This document shows, piece after piece, positions 17,983-27,249 of a stretch of 42,749 nt of DNA. Location: assembly GCA_022447185.1 (NCBI GenBank), contig JAKVAY010000068.1, positions 1 through 42,749 of the forward strand, written 5' to 3'. A model generated the notes under the pieces. That model saw only the letters and a program-made list of their open reading frames with translations, ran no database searches and was not told the origin of the DNA. Positions within the stretch are counted from its first letter, which is position 1, and the number at the start of each line of letters is the position of its first letter. This DNA is from Fuerstiella sp. (GTDB lineage Bacteria; Planctomycetota; Planctomycetia; Planctomycetales; Planctomycetaceae). A program made the position numbers and the translations under genes.

Positions 17983-19029
17983 ATGTTTCTCCCGTCCGGA
18001 CTGTCGGTGGACGTGAATATAAGCGCTGAATTCCTGATGTCGCTGAAAACCGGCTATGCCGACTGCGGCGTTTTTTCAGTACCGCACAACGGGCTGCTGC
18101 TGGCTGTGTCCGGCGGCGCGGACAGTATGGCTCTTCTGCATGGGACTGCACAACTGTGGCCGGACAACACATCTGGGCTTGTTGTGGCACACGTCGATCA
18201 CAATCTTCGAGGAGATCAGAGCAGGGCAGATGCTGCATTTGTTGAGACCACAGTGGAAGAACTGGGTTTGCAGTTCGTACTTCTCAGCGGCGACACAGTC
18301 CAAGAGCAGCAAAAGTCGGGAGGAAGCACCGAAGAAGTCGCTCGACGGATTCGCTATCAGATGCTGCAGTCTTCCGCTCACAGTGCAGACATTGAATATG
18401 TCGTCTGCGGTCACCAAAGTGACGATCAGGCAGAAACAATTCTGCACAACATCATTCGTGGTACAGGTTTGCGAGGCCTGACGGGAATGTGCATAAGACG
18501 CCAGCTGAATCACAGAGTTCAGCTCATTCGTCCGATGCTGGACATCACAAGGTCTTCCATTGAAGAGTTTCTTGATGACCTGGATCTAAAATGGCGTTTC
18601 GATGAATCCAATTCATCTACCAGGTACACCCGAAATAAGATTCGGAATCATCTGATTCCGACACTGGCCAGGGAGTACAACCCGCAGTTGACCGACAGTT
18701 TGCTTCGACTGGCCAGTCACGCCACTGAAGCCGAAAACCTGTCTGTTCAGGTGGCCAACCGCTGTCTTGACGATGTTGTTCTGGAGTTGCAGCCAGGTGT
18801 TTGCCGGCTACAACGAAACAAACTTGCGCTTTGGCCGGAATCTGTTGTTCGAATGGCATTGCGTCTGGTCTGGGACCAGCAGATGTGGCCTCAACAGGGA
18901 ATGACCCGGTTACACTGGAATGATCTGGCCCAATCGGTCTGTCAGCCCGACGGCCGCCCGAGCAACTGCCCTGGTGTCGAAGTCTCGATGACCCCGAAGA
19001 TCGTTCGTATTTTTCGCTGTGAACTTTAA
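17983..19029 (+). CDS. tilS: tRNA(Ile)-lysidine synthase
   Basis: Converts the wobble cytidine of tRNA-Ile(CAU) to lysidine, using ATP and lysine, so that AUA codons are read as Ile; essential in most bacteria. The PP-loop ATP-binding motif SGGADS is at residues 43-48, followed by VAHVDHNLRGDQSRADAAFV, GHQSDDQAETILHNIIRGTG and the RPMLDITR segment, all diagnostic of TilS. RNKIRNHLIPTL is the conserved end of the catalytic domain. The 348-residue length suggests a short form with a reduced C-terminal domain. The start is uncertain: ATG 17983 is used, but GTG or ATG codons further in would still leave the catalytic core intact. Confidence 0.94.
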   Translation: MFLPSGLSVDVNISAEFLMSLKTGYADCGVFSVPHNGLLLAVSGGADSMALLHGTAQLWPDNTSGLVVAHVDHNLRGDQSRADAAFVETTVEELGLQFVLLSGDTVQEQQKSGGSTEEVARRIRYQMLQSSAHSADIEYVVCGHQSDDQAETILHNIIRGTGLRGLTGMCIRRQLNHRVQLIRPMLDITRSSIEEFLDDLDLKWRFDESNSSTRYTRNKIRNHLIPTLAREYNPQLTDSLLRLASHATEAENLSVQVANRCLDDVVLELQPGVCRLQRNKLALWPESVVRMALRLVWDQQMWPQQGMTRLHWNDLAQSVCQPDGRPSNCPGVEVSMTPKIVRIFRCEL

Positions 19030-19514
19030 TTCGCTCCCGGTATCAATAATTCTATCACTATTTGATAATCCAGGATTTGCTGACCGATCGATTCCGAAAG
19101 CTAGCATCCAGAGATGTCTGATTTGGTACCAAATAGTTACTGACTTAGTCCGGTCAATTTCAGAAACACAGGAGTTATTCATAACCAATAAAATCAGTCG
19201 CAGACGCTGCTCATTGCCGTTTTCCTGACACCTGTCGCTGCCGAAACCGGATTTGGCGACGACAAATTATGACATCTGGGGGGTGTGTTGCAGTTTCATA
19301 CAATACGACGTCAATACCCCCTTTGTTCCTCAAAGAAAGCGGTCGCAGGTGGGGCTGCATCTCCAGGGTGTCATTTGTCACTAAAATTGATAAACATCTG
19401 ATATGTCATTCGTTGCCACGAGTGATTAGGATTGACCTAAGAATGCCGGGCCCGGGAACGCGGAATCGGCTGTTTTTTCACCATCATCACCCTCTGGCAC
19501 AGGACGGTTGATCA
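19030..19514. promoter_or_regulatory. 485-bp leader region before the MFS transporter, with palindromes
   Basis: No gene seen. It contains a perfect 14-bp palindrome ATTTGGTACCAAAT at 19121-19134, a GGGGGT/ACCCCC pair flanking about 40 bases near 19277-19320, and TTAGG-N5-CCTAA near 19427-19441. The long leader with operator-like palindromes suggests regulated expression of the transporter. No riboswitch class was recognised. Confidence 0.4.
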
Positions 19515-21119
19515 ATGGCAAGTACCGCAGTGATGGATAACTCGGCTGACTCCAGTCCACGTCAAAACCAGTTGCTTTTCTGGGGTTGCTTCGCCGCCCT
19601 GATCGCTACCGCGTTCGGTTTTCAGGTCCGCGCGATGTTGATGGAAACCTGGGGAAGCGAGTTCGGAATCGACAAGACTCAGCAGGGTGAGATCTTTGGG
19701 GCCGGTCTGTGGCCGTTTGCCATCAGCATTATCATCTTCAGCTTGATCATCGACCGCATCGGCTACGGCAGAGCGATGATCTTCGCCGGAATCTGCCACA
19801 TCGGCCAAGCGGTTATGCTGTATTCGGCTAAGGGTGAAGGTGCCTACAATATGCTCTACTGGGGTTCGATTGTCGGAGCCCTCGGCAACGGCACGGTGGA
19901 AGCCGTGATCAACCCGGTCGTGGCGACCTTGTTCCCCCGCCAGAAAACTAAATGGCTGGCCATTCTCCACGCAGGGTGGCCAGGTGGACTGGTGATTGCC
20001 GGCCTGCTCTTCATGGGCGTCGCCAATACGAATGAAGCCGGAAATATCACCAACTACTCGCTCATCATTCTCCTGACATTACTGCCAATCGTCGTCTACA
20101 CCGTAATGCTCTTTGGACGGAAGTTCCCGGTCCAGGAACGCGTCCAGGCTGGCGTGTCATTTAAGGAAATGCTGCAGGAACCGGGAATCCTCTCCTGGGC
20201 CGTTGCCGTGGTGCTGGTCGTGCTGGAAGTCGGACGGGTCTTCGAGTTCAGCACGACTATCAAGTTGGGTGCGATGGCAGTCTTGATCATCCCCTTTGCC
20301 GCCTATGTCCGGAAACTGGGACGACCGATCTTCTTCCTCATGGTGCTGATCATGTGTCCGCTGGCGACAACCGAGTTGGGAACCGACAGTTGGATCACAC
20401 CGTTGATGACCAACGAGATGACTATCGCTGGCGTCAATCCCGCCTGGCTACTGGTCTACACGTCACTGATCATGATGGTACTGAGGTTCTTTGCCGGCCC
20501 CATCGTCCACGCATTGCCACCATTGAAGCTGCTGGCGATCTCCGCAGCATTGGCGGCGGTCGGCCTTTACTCACTGGGATCGGTCAGCGGCTTCACGATG
20601 ATCTTCGCCGTGGCCACACTCTATGGTTTCGGTAAGACATTCTTCTGGCCCGCCACACTGGGCGTGATCTCCGAACAGTTCCCCAAGAGCGGAGCGTTAG
20701 GCATCAATATGATTGCCGGTATCGGAATGCTTAGTGTCGGTACACTGGGAGCTGCCTGGCTTGGTTACGTCCAGGACGTTGACACCGTTAAGAACCTCCA
20801 GGCGGACCACGCAGCAATTCACGAAAAAACCGTGGCAAATACCGAGACAAAGTCCTTCCTGGGATTGATCGCTTACCAGAGCGTCGACGACACTGACGCC
20901 ACCGATGAGGAGAAGAAGATCATTGGCGATATTCAGGACGGGTCCAAGAAGCAGGTCCTGAAAACCGCCACCATGCTGCCGATCGCAATGTGCATCAGCT
21001 ACGTCCTGCTGATGATGTATTTCACCAGCCAGGGCGGCTATAAGGTCGTGGAATTGTCGGGTGGACAGCAGGCCAATGCCTCGTCACCCGACACAACTTC
21101 CAACGAAGATCAGGGCTAG
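19515..21119 (+). CDS. Major facilitator superfamily transporter
   Basis: 534 residues with about twelve predicted membrane helices, in two halves. The first loop motif is IDRIGYGRAMI, a variant of the MFS motif A, and GKTFFWPATLGVISEQFPKSGALG resembles the second-half MFS loop. A hydrophilic insert of roughly 75 residues (rich in Asp, Lys and Glu) lies before the last helix, and the C-terminus is a soluble tail. The substrate is unknown; sugars or organic acids are plausible from the family. Codon use is unlike that of the neighbours, with strong preference for ATC, CTG, AAG and GTC. This suggests high expression or a different origin. A perfect 11-bp hairpin lies 26 bp after the stop. Confidence 0.88.
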   Translation: MASTAVMDNSADSSPRQNQLLFWGCFAALIATAFGFQVRAMLMETWGSEFGIDKTQQGEIFGAGLWPFAISIIIFSLIIDRIGYGRAMIFAGICHIGQAVMLYSAKGEGAYNMLYWGSIVGALGNGTVEAVINPVVATLFPRQKTKWLAILHAGWPGGLVIAGLLFMGVANTNEAGNITNYSLIILLTLLPIVVYTVMLFGRKFPVQERVQAGVSFKEMLQEPGILSWAVAVVLVVLEVGRVFEFSTTIKLGAMAVLIIPFAAYVRKLGRPIFFLMVLIMCPLATTELGTDSWITPLMTNEMTIAGVNPAWLLVYTSLIMMVLRFFAGPIVHALPPLKLLAISAALAAVGLYSLGSVSGFTMIFAVATLYGFGKTFFWPATLGVISEQFPKSGALGINMIAGIGMLSVGTLGAAWLGYVQDVDTVKNLQADHAAIHEKTVANTETKSFLGLIAYQSVDDTDATDEEKKIIGDIQDGSKKQVLKTATMLPIAMCISYVLLMMYFTSQGGYKVVELSGGQQANASSPDTTSNEDQG

Positions 21120-21145
21120 GCGGAGGCAATCATCGCCAATTCGGA

Positions 21146-21175
21146 CCAGTGGTTCTTCCTATGGAGAACCACTGG
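21146..21175 (+). terminator. Strong hairpin after the MFS gene
   Basis: CCAGTGGTTCT (21146-21156) pairs perfectly with AGAACCACTGG (21165-21175) around an 8-base loop, 26 bp after the transporter stop. No T-run follows, so it is either a Rho-independent-like stop of the kind common in organisms with weak U-tracts or an mRNA 3'-end stabiliser. Confidence 0.7.
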
Positions 21176-21752
21176 AATTCTTAACTGACCTGTAAAGGTT
21201 TGACGTCGCCATAACGCTGTCTGACCAGGTACAGTGATATCTGTCGGTGGTGAGTCGGCAGGAAGAGCCCACCGTACTCGGTCTCATTGGCTGGTCGCGG
21301 TGACCTTAGAATCAGGCCGTCTAAATGCCGACAGACAAATCGCTCACGAGCGTGCGTCAACGCTGGCCTGGAAGACAAATAGTGCACCGTAGAAGCTGAT
21401 GTTCCGGTACTCAGAGAGCCTCCGACCGGTCGAGTAACGCAACCTCTGCCACCCCTCCCTGGGGTGACAAGTCAATCAACGGTCAGATCTTCAATGAGCT
21501 CATTTGCAGTGAACATCAATGCCGTAGCATGTGCTCAGCGACCTGGGGCAGCCTGCGACTGTTCATTGTGCCGTTCAGTACAGTAGAGTCATGCCTTTGG
21601 TTATCATGCGACCCTGAATTCATCCACCGGGGTCACCTGGAGGCTGCCTCGCACAAAATCTGTTGGGAAAGTCTGGATATCTTCAGCACCCACCACCTCT
21701 GTGATTGCAGAAAACGAATTCCTAGGTCACGATCCGGAAAACAGCTCAAACA
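21176..21752. other. 577-bp stretch without a convincing gene
   Basis: Between the MFS hairpin and mtaB. A minus-strand frame at 21181-21387, open back to about 21472, has only a GTG start and no recognisable domain. A plus-strand frame at 21529-21804 overlaps mtaB out of frame and looks non-coding. The mtaB promoter is presumably here but I could not place it. Confidence 0.4.
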
Positions 21753-23066
21753 TTGTCAGAGAACCCACCTGTGGTCACTGCTCAACGTACAGCTCGACTG
21801 GTGACTTTAGGTTGCAAAGTAAACCAGTACGAAACTCAACTGGTCCGTGAATCGCTGCGCGCCAGTGGGTATCGCGAGGCTACTGAATATGAATCGGCCG
21901 ATCTGTGCATCGTTAACACATGCACAGTGACAAATACCGGCGACTCGAAATCCCGACAGGTAATTCGCCGACTGGCTCGAAAGAATCCCGGCACGAGGAC
22001 GATTGTCATGGGTTGCTATGCGACTCGTGATCCTCAGACAGTCAGCGAATTGCCAAACGTGATTGAGGTCGTGACTGACAAACGAGAGCTGCCGGATGTA
22101 CTGAGTCGATTCGGCATTGTGGATATGCCGACGGGAATCAGTGAATTTGAAGGTCGGCACCGCGCTTTTGTGAAGGTCCAGGACGGCTGCATCCTGAAGT
22201 GTTCTTACTGCATTATTCCGACCGTGCGTCCGGGACTGCGAAGTCGTCGCCCTGTGGATATTGAAGATGAGTTTCGCCGACTGATCGACAACGGATATCG
22301 TGAAATCGTCATCAGCGGCGTCCACGTCGGCCACTACGGCATCGACACAAATCACCTGGAACCAGGAACAAAGCCGGAACGTCTCTGGGATTTACTCCGC
22401 CGGCTCGACCGAATTCCAGGCAATTGGCGCATGCGGCTGTCCAGTATTGAGATGGTGGAAGTTAATGATGATTTTATCAGGGCCGCACGTGACTGTGAAC
22501 ACCTGTGCCCGCAGTTTCACCCGGCACTGCAGAGTGGTTCCGAATCGGTGCTCAATCGTATGAAGCGGCGATATCGAGTGTCGGGATTCCTGGAACGGAT
22601 CGACCAGATTCGCAAAATGCTTGGAGGCGATCCGGCAATGACGACCGACGTCATTGTTGGTTTTCCCGGTGAGACAGATCAGGAGTTCCAGGAAACTCTG
22701 GAAACATGTCGTCAGGCTCGGTTCATGAAAGTACACGTGTTTCCGTTCAGTCGCCGTGACGGTACTCAGGCTGCCGAGTTCCCGAATCAGATTCCCGGGA
22801 ATGTGATCCGGGATCGAGTACAGCAACTGAGCGACCTGGAACGTGATCTGGCGTTGAGGTTCTACAACAGCCGTATCGATAGTGGAGCAGAATTGCAGGT
22901 ACTCGCAGAACGACTGTCAGAACAGACTCCAGGATACGTTCGGGGTACGGATCAATGGTATATGCCGGTAGAATTTCCTGGTGGTGACTCAGACTTGGGC
23001 CGTTTTGTCAGTTGCAGGGCAATATCAGCGACTCGACATGGCGTCTCCGCTGTGCGAATTTCGTGA
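21753..23066 (+). CDS. mtaB: tRNA (N6-threonylcarbamoyladenosine37) methylthiotransferase MtaB-like
   Basis: Radical-SAM methylthiotransferase adding a methylthio group to t6A37 of ANN-decoding tRNAs. The UPF0004 domain has its cluster-binding cysteines at 21 (TLGCKVNQYE), 57 (NTCTVTN) and 88 (MGCYATRD). The radical-SAM cluster motif is CILKCSYC (146, 150, 153). The GCKVNQYE and IPTVRPGLRSRRP segments place it in the MtaB rather than MiaB or RimO group. A TRAM-like C-terminal domain follows. Length 437 is normal. No ATG is available: TTG at 21753 or GTG at 21771 could be the start, and neither has a strong Shine-Dalgarno sequence. Confidence 0.92.
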   Translation: MSENPPVVTAQRTARLVTLGCKVNQYETQLVRESLRASGYREATEYESADLCIVNTCTVTNTGDSKSRQVIRRLARKNPGTRTIVMGCYATRDPQTVSELPNVIEVVTDKRELPDVLSRFGIVDMPTGISEFEGRHRAFVKVQDGCILKCSYCIIPTVRPGLRSRRPVDIEDEFRRLIDNGYREIVISGVHVGHYGIDTNHLEPGTKPERLWDLLRRLDRIPGNWRMRLSSIEMVEVNDDFIRAARDCEHLCPQFHPALQSGSESVLNRMKRRYRVSGFLERIDQIRKMLGGDPAMTTDVIVGFPGETDQEFQETLETCRQARFMKVHVFPFSRRDGTQAAEFPNQIPGNVIRDRVQQLSDLERDLALRFYNSRIDSGAELQVLAERLSEQTPGYVRGTDQWYMPVEFPGGDSDLGRFVSCRAISATRHGVSAVRIS

Positions 23067-23232
23067 CCGTTGGTCAGATATCTGTCATTGAGGACGGTGG
23101 TCCCGGACCCGTTGATTAACGGATCGATGTTCTCCTGGGTAACATCACGACTGTCAGAAAAACCGGCAGCCAGTCATTACGCAGGGTCGAAAAACGCCGA
23201 AACCGACTGAATTACGACGAAGGGCCTGTTCG

Positions 23233-23937
23233 ATGACGGTATTGATTGCGATCGAAGGGATCGACGGGGCCGGGAAAGGGACTCAGGCCGAACTTATCAC
23301 CCGGCGGCTGCGTGATCTCGGTTATCAAACTGATTCAATTCAGTTCCCGCGTTATTCAGCCACGTCGTTTGGCGAAGCAATCGGTGATTTTCTCAATGGT
23401 CGCTTCGGCTCACTTGAAGACGTCCATCCTCAACTTGCGGCCGTCCTGTATGCCGGCGACCGATTTGAATCGCTGAGCGTGTTACAGGAGTCGATGAACT
23501 CAAACGATATCGTGGTGCTGGACCGATTTACTGCGAGCAACTTTGCTCATCAGTCAGCCAAATTACCGAAACCAGAACGCGTCAAACTCATCAACTGGAT
23601 CGATGACATCGAACACCGTGTGTTCGGTCTGCCTCGTCCAAATCTCAACGTCCTGCTGGAAATTTCCTCCAGCTGGAGTCGGGAACTGGTCGGTCGCAAG
23701 AATGAGCGGGACTACACGTCAGACGAGGCTGATATTCAGGAGGACGATCAGTCGTATTTGGAACGTGTACGAGAGTGTTACCGCAGTATTGCAGAATCCC
23801 AGCCGAACTGGTGTGTTGTGGAATGCCTTGGCGATGATGGAGATTTGCGAGCCGTTCAGGCGATCAATGACGACATTTTGACATGTGTCAGGCCGCTTTT
23901 GAGTGATCTTCTGAATCAGACGGCTCGCTCTCACTAA
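23233..23937 (+). CDS. tmk: Thymidylate kinase
   Basis: Phosphorylates dTMP to dTDP with ATP. The P-loop EGIDGAGKGT is at residues 8-17, the DRF motif at 96-98 (VLDRFTASN), and the phosphate and nucleotide contacts at FPRYSATSFGEAIGDFL fit the family. The protein is 234 residues, slightly longer than usual. ATG 23233 gives the expected MTVLIAIEGIDG start. It is convergent with scpB; the last 50 bp of the two genes overlap on opposite strands. Confidence 0.94.
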   Translation: MTVLIAIEGIDGAGKGTQAELITRRLRDLGYQTDSIQFPRYSATSFGEAIGDFLNGRFGSLEDVHPQLAAVLYAGDRFESLSVLQESMNSNDIVVLDRFTASNFAHQSAKLPKPERVKLINWIDDIEHRVFGLPRPNLNVLLEISSSWSRELVGRKNERDYTSDEADIQEDDQSYLERVRECYRSIAESQPNWCVVECLGDDGDLRAVQAINDDILTCVRPLLSDLLNQTARSH

Positions 23938-24718
23938 GTGGCTCAGCAGCTTCGGTGACGTCATCTTCGTCATCTTGTACATCAACCGTAGCGCTGATCC
24001 CGGTGCCGGCATCCGACAATGCACGTTGATGGCCGCTTCGACACAGTGAAGCATAGTCCGGAAGATCTTCGAGTCGACGGAGACCAAACATGTCCAGAAA
24101 GGCGCGAGTCGTCGCATATAAAAAGGGCCGGCCCAGCGAATCGTCTTCTCCGGCCACTCGAATCAAACCCCGATCAATGAGCTGACGAATCAGATCTGTG
24201 GACTGTACGCCCCGTACAGCTTCAACGTCCGCGCGGGTGACCGGTTGCTGGTACGCGATGATCGTAAGAGTCTCCTGAACCGGCTGGGACAGCTTCATGC
24301 GATTCTGTCGCTGGTGCAGTCGATCCAGCCATCCCGCCAGAACAGGGCGAGTCAATAACTGGTAACCCGCCGCGGTTTGCTGTATTCGGAAAGCAGACAG
24401 ACAGCGGTCATAGCTGGCATTGAGCAGAGCTGCCAGCTGATGAACCTCTGCCGCATCGACAAGACGTGCCACACGCGCCAGACGGCTCGCTGATGCTGAA
24501 CGAGTGATGATCAGGGCTGCCTCAAGTCTCGCCATCCGATCGGATCGCAGCAGAGATCCGTCCGGACGCATTCGTGAAGTATCAATTGAATTCCGCAGAC
24601 GGAAACGAGGTGAGGACAGCAACGCGATCCTCGAAAGTTCACTCGTATTTGTGGATCCTGATGCAGAACATCTCCCGAGTGGGTTTCCCGGCCGCTGCAA
24701 CTGGAGCGCGGACAACAT
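23888..24718 (-). CDS. scpB: Segregation and condensation protein B
   Basis: Subunit of the SMC-ScpA-ScpB condensin complex, which organises and segregates the chromosome. The two winged-helix domains are recognisable at about 60-210: MARLEAALIITRSASASRLA, then LSQPVQETLTIIAYQQPVTR and ADVEAVRGVQSTDLIRQLID, then GRPFLYATTRAFLDMFGL, all typical ScpB. About 60 residues precede the first domain and look unstructured; the last 45 residues are acidic. The start ATG at 24718 overlaps the stop of the upstream gene as TGATG, which supports this start and translational coupling. ScpA and SMC are not in the window. Confidence 0.92.
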   Translation of the reverse strand: MLSALQLQRPGNPLGRCSASGSTNTSELSRIALLSSPRFRLRNSIDTSRMRPDGSLLRSDRMARLEAALIITRSASASRLARVARLVDAAEVHQLAALLNASYDRCLSAFRIQQTAAGYQLLTRPVLAGWLDRLHQRQNRMKLSQPVQETLTIIAYQQPVTRADVEAVRGVQSTDLIRQLIDRGLIRVAGEDDSLGRPFLYATTRAFLDMFGLRRLEDLPDYASLCRSGHQRALSDAGTGISATVDVQDDEDDVTEAAEPLSESEPSDSEDHSKAA

Positions 24719-25302
24719 CAGTTCTCTCGGCCGTCAGAGGGGTCAGTCTGTGTTGACTGCCATTCCTCAATTTGGTGAACGACATCCGCCACAACCTGTC
24801 GATCCGTGGAGCCAATCGCCGCAAAGCGGTACCGTACGGTCCGGTTTTGCGTCGGAACGAACGCCGCTAGGCCCACAGAACCGGAATCTCCGGGTGTGAA
24901 CCATACGGCCCTGGTGACACCCAAATGAGACAGATTCGGAAGTCGACGAGCGTCAGATGTCGATGGTGAGTTCAAATGAGCTTCATGTGTCCGTCTGGTC
25001 AAATCGGGGATGTTCACCATCGGTTGAACCTCCCCGAGGTCTGTGCGGGGAGCATCCAGAAGTTCGACTTCTGCGGGTTGTTCAATTCTGGATCTCAGAT
25101 CCATTGAATCGCCGAACATGGCCTCAAAATCATCGGGGCTTCCGGAAAAATCAAGGCTCTCGGCTGCACCCAAATCCGTGTTTCCGAACCCAGTGTCGTG
25201 CTCGGGTGGACGGAGAAGGACTAAAACCGGCACCACAATGAGCGGTACCATCAGAATCAGCGTTGATAGCGGTCCGCCGCGTGAGGAATCCATTCCATAC
25301 AC
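24718..25302 (-). CDS. Membrane-anchored hypothetical protein coupled to scpB
   Basis: 194 residues starting at GTG 25302 (ATG 25293 is an alternative). Residues 10-32 (STLILMVPLIVVPVLVLLRP) form one membrane helix. The rest is a hydrophilic domain with an acidic region (about 35-75) and a C-terminal folded part containing VTRAVWFTPGDSGSVGLAAF and RTVRYRFAAIGSTDRQV. The stop overlaps the scpB start by one base (TGATG), so expression is likely linked. No family is recognised. A role in anchoring or regulating the condensin is possible only by context. Confidence 0.75.
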   Translation of the reverse strand: MYGMDSSRGGPLSTLILMVPLIVVPVLVLLRPPEHDTGFGNTDLGAAESLDFSGSPDDFEAMFGDSMDLRSRIEQPAEVELLDAPRTDLGEVQPMVNIPDLTRRTHEAHLNSPSTSDARRLPNLSHLGVTRAVWFTPGDSGSVGLAAFVPTQNRTVRYRFAAIGSTDRQVVADVVHQIEEWQSTQTDPSDGREN

Positions 25303-25454
25303 CGTTTCAAGTGCGAGACAGGCAGATATTGCCGAAATCTACTGAGATCGGCAGAATGTCACAATATCATTCGCGGGGTGACTGAACGGTTGCTCTGTGG
25401 AGCATGTCTCAGGGGAGACGGTTTGGCAATATATGTGTTAAGGAGAAGTCAGGA

Positions 25455-26228
25455 ATGCTGACGTCGCGAAAATCCATGGTCTGTTTGCTGGTCACAGGTC
25501 TGCTAACAGTCGCTGGGGTGGAATTGTCGGTTGCCGAGGAAGCCAAACAACACCCACTCATACCTGCCCTGCGTGTTCTTGAGCAGAGTCTCAAAAAAAT
25601 CGAGGCCATCCCTGCTTACAGGGCAACCGTCACTAAAACGGAACGTGTCAACGACCGCATGGTCACTCAAAAAATGAAAATAAAGTTTCGCCGGGAACCA
25701 TTCAGTGTCTATCTGTACTTTCTGGGGGATTACGAAGGACGAGAAGTTATTTATGTCGAGGGCAGCAACAATGGCAAACTCCTTGTACACGAAACGGGAC
25801 TCGCCAGCTTTGCGGGAACGCTGAGACTGGCGCCCAATGACAGTCTTGTCATGAGCGAAAACCGACATCCTATTACAGAATTAGGTATCGAAAAATTCCT
25901 GCTTGTCCTTCGAAAGCAGTGGATCGAGCAATCGAAATACACTGAATCAAGTGTAAAGTATTTTCGCAATGCAAAACTGGGAGGGATGACCTGCCGGCGA
26001 ATCGTTGTGACTCATCCGCGGCCGCGTCGCCAGTTTCCTTTTCACAAAACAGTTTTGTGGATCGACGACGAAAGTGGACTCGCGGTACGACTGCAACAAT
26101 TTGGATTTGCTGTTCGCAGCGGTGCAGATCCACCCATCGTGGAGGACTACACCTATACGGATCTGCGACCGAACGTCCGTATTTCTGATCGTGACTTTGA
26201 CGAAAACAACCCGAAATATAATTATTGA
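25455..26228 (+). CDS. DUF1571 domain-containing secreted protein
   Basis: A planctomycete-type DUF1571 protein of unknown function. The start at ATG 25455 is chosen because AAGGAG lies about nine bases upstream and a signal peptide follows at once (MLTSRKSMVCLLVTGLLTVA, cleaved near VELSVAEE). An upstream in-frame ATG at 25404 gives an extra 17 residues and is less likely. The domain contains YRATVTKTERVNDRMVTQ, KIKFRREPFSVYLYF and the repeated beta-strand pattern that resembles outer-membrane lipoprotein carrier folds. It ends in DFDENNPKYNY, also typical. Located 105 bp before panC on the same strand; a functional link is not evident. Confidence 0.88.
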   Translation: MLTSRKSMVCLLVTGLLTVAGVELSVAEEAKQHPLIPALRVLEQSLKKIEAIPAYRATVTKTERVNDRMVTQKMKIKFRREPFSVYLYFLGDYEGREVIYVEGSNNGKLLVHETGLASFAGTLRLAPNDSLVMSENRHPITELGIEKFLLVLRKQWIEQSKYTESSVKYFRNAKLGGMTCRRIVVTHPRPRRQFPFHKTVLWIDDESGLAVRLQQFGFAVRSGADPPIVEDYTYTDLRPNVRISDRDFDENNPKYNY

Positions 26229-26333
26229 TTTCACACCGTCAGATTCTTCGAAACAGCCTTCCGGAAAATCCCACAGGCTGTGCATGAACTCTGCCTCTGT
26301 GATCTGCGGTTTGGTGTTTGACATTCTGCACTG

Positions 26334-27200
26334 GTGAACTTCCTGTCCATGGACATTGTTCAAAATCCGACTGACATACAACAGTGTGCAGGTGAACGCC
26401 GTCGATCGGGTCAAACAATCGGCCTTGTACCGACGATGGGGGCTCTGCACCAGGGACATCTGAGTCTGGTTGCAGCGGCGCGGGCTGCCTGCGATTTCGT
26501 GATCACAACAATCTTTGTGAATCCAAAGCAGTTTGGCCCTGGCGAAGATTTCGAGGATTACCCTCGGACAATGGAATCCGATCTCGACTTATGCCGGGCT
26601 GCAGGCTCTGACCTGGTGTTCACTCCCGCTGTCTGTGACATGTATGTGCCTGGCAGCAGTACGACAGTGGAGGTAGCCGGCATAACGGAGATTCTTGAAG
26701 GTCAGTCCCGGCCGACTCATTTTGACGGAGTCACAACGCTCGTCGCAAAATTATTCAATATGACTCTCCCTGATCGAGCGTATTTCGGTCAGAAAGATTA
26801 TCAGCAGCAAATGATTATCCGCCGAATGGTCAGCGACCTCAACTGGCATGTAGAAATCATCAACTGTCCTACCGTCCGTGAACCAGACGGGCTCGCGATG
26901 AGCAGTCGAAATCGATATTTGAGCCCTGTGGAAAGAGACCAGGCCTTAATATTGAACCGCGTCCTTGAACAGGCCGATCAACTGGCAGCAGCCGGCCAAA
27001 TGAGTCCTCAGGAGATTCAGACCGGAATGGCTGAAACGCTTCGGAATGCAGAAGGCATCGAACCGGACTATGCAGTCGTTGTAGAGTCGGAATCCCTCCA
27101 GCCGATGGAGAAAAATTTCGGTTGCGCAGTTGCCCTGCTGGCTGCCCGGGTCGGCAGAACACGTCTGATCGACAACAGAATCCTGACATTCGCTGAGTGA
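26334..27200 (+). CDS. panC: Pantothenate synthetase
   Basis: Joins pantoate and beta-alanine with ATP to make pantothenate, the precursor of CoA. It belongs to the nucleotidyltransferase fold with the HIGH-like PTMGALHQGHLSL (33-45). Further landmarks are FVNPKQFGPGEDFEDYPR, FGQKDYQQQMIIRRM and the SSRNRYLSP segment that closes over ATP. Length 288 is usual. The first in-frame start is GTG 26334; ATG 26349 (MDIVQNPTD) is an equally good alternative and aligns better with other PanC N-termini. Confidence 0.95.
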   Translation: MNFLSMDIVQNPTDIQQCAGERRRSGQTIGLVPTMGALHQGHLSLVAAARAACDFVITTIFVNPKQFGPGEDFEDYPRTMESDLDLCRAAGSDLVFTPAVCDMYVPGSSTTVEVAGITEILEGQSRPTHFDGVTTLVAKLFNMTLPDRAYFGQKDYQQQMIIRRMVSDLNWHVEIINCPTVREPDGLAMSSRNRYLSPVERDQALILNRVLEQADQLAAAGQMSPQEIQTGMAETLRNAEGIEPDYAVVVESESLQPMEKNFGCAVALLAARVGRTRLIDNRILTFAE

Positions 27201-27249
27201 GAAAAATTCGCTACAGTCTGTGTTGATATATTTTCTCCAACGTTCGGAG

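Noticed and set aside
19030..19514. Riboswitch before the MFS transporter
   Set aside because: The leader is long and has inverted repeats, but none matches the core of a riboswitch class I know.
21181..21472. Minus-strand open frame after the MFS gene, ending RQRYGDVKPLQVS
   Set aside because: No ATG, only a GTG start, no ribosome-binding site and no recognisable domain; long open frames by chance are common in this sequence.
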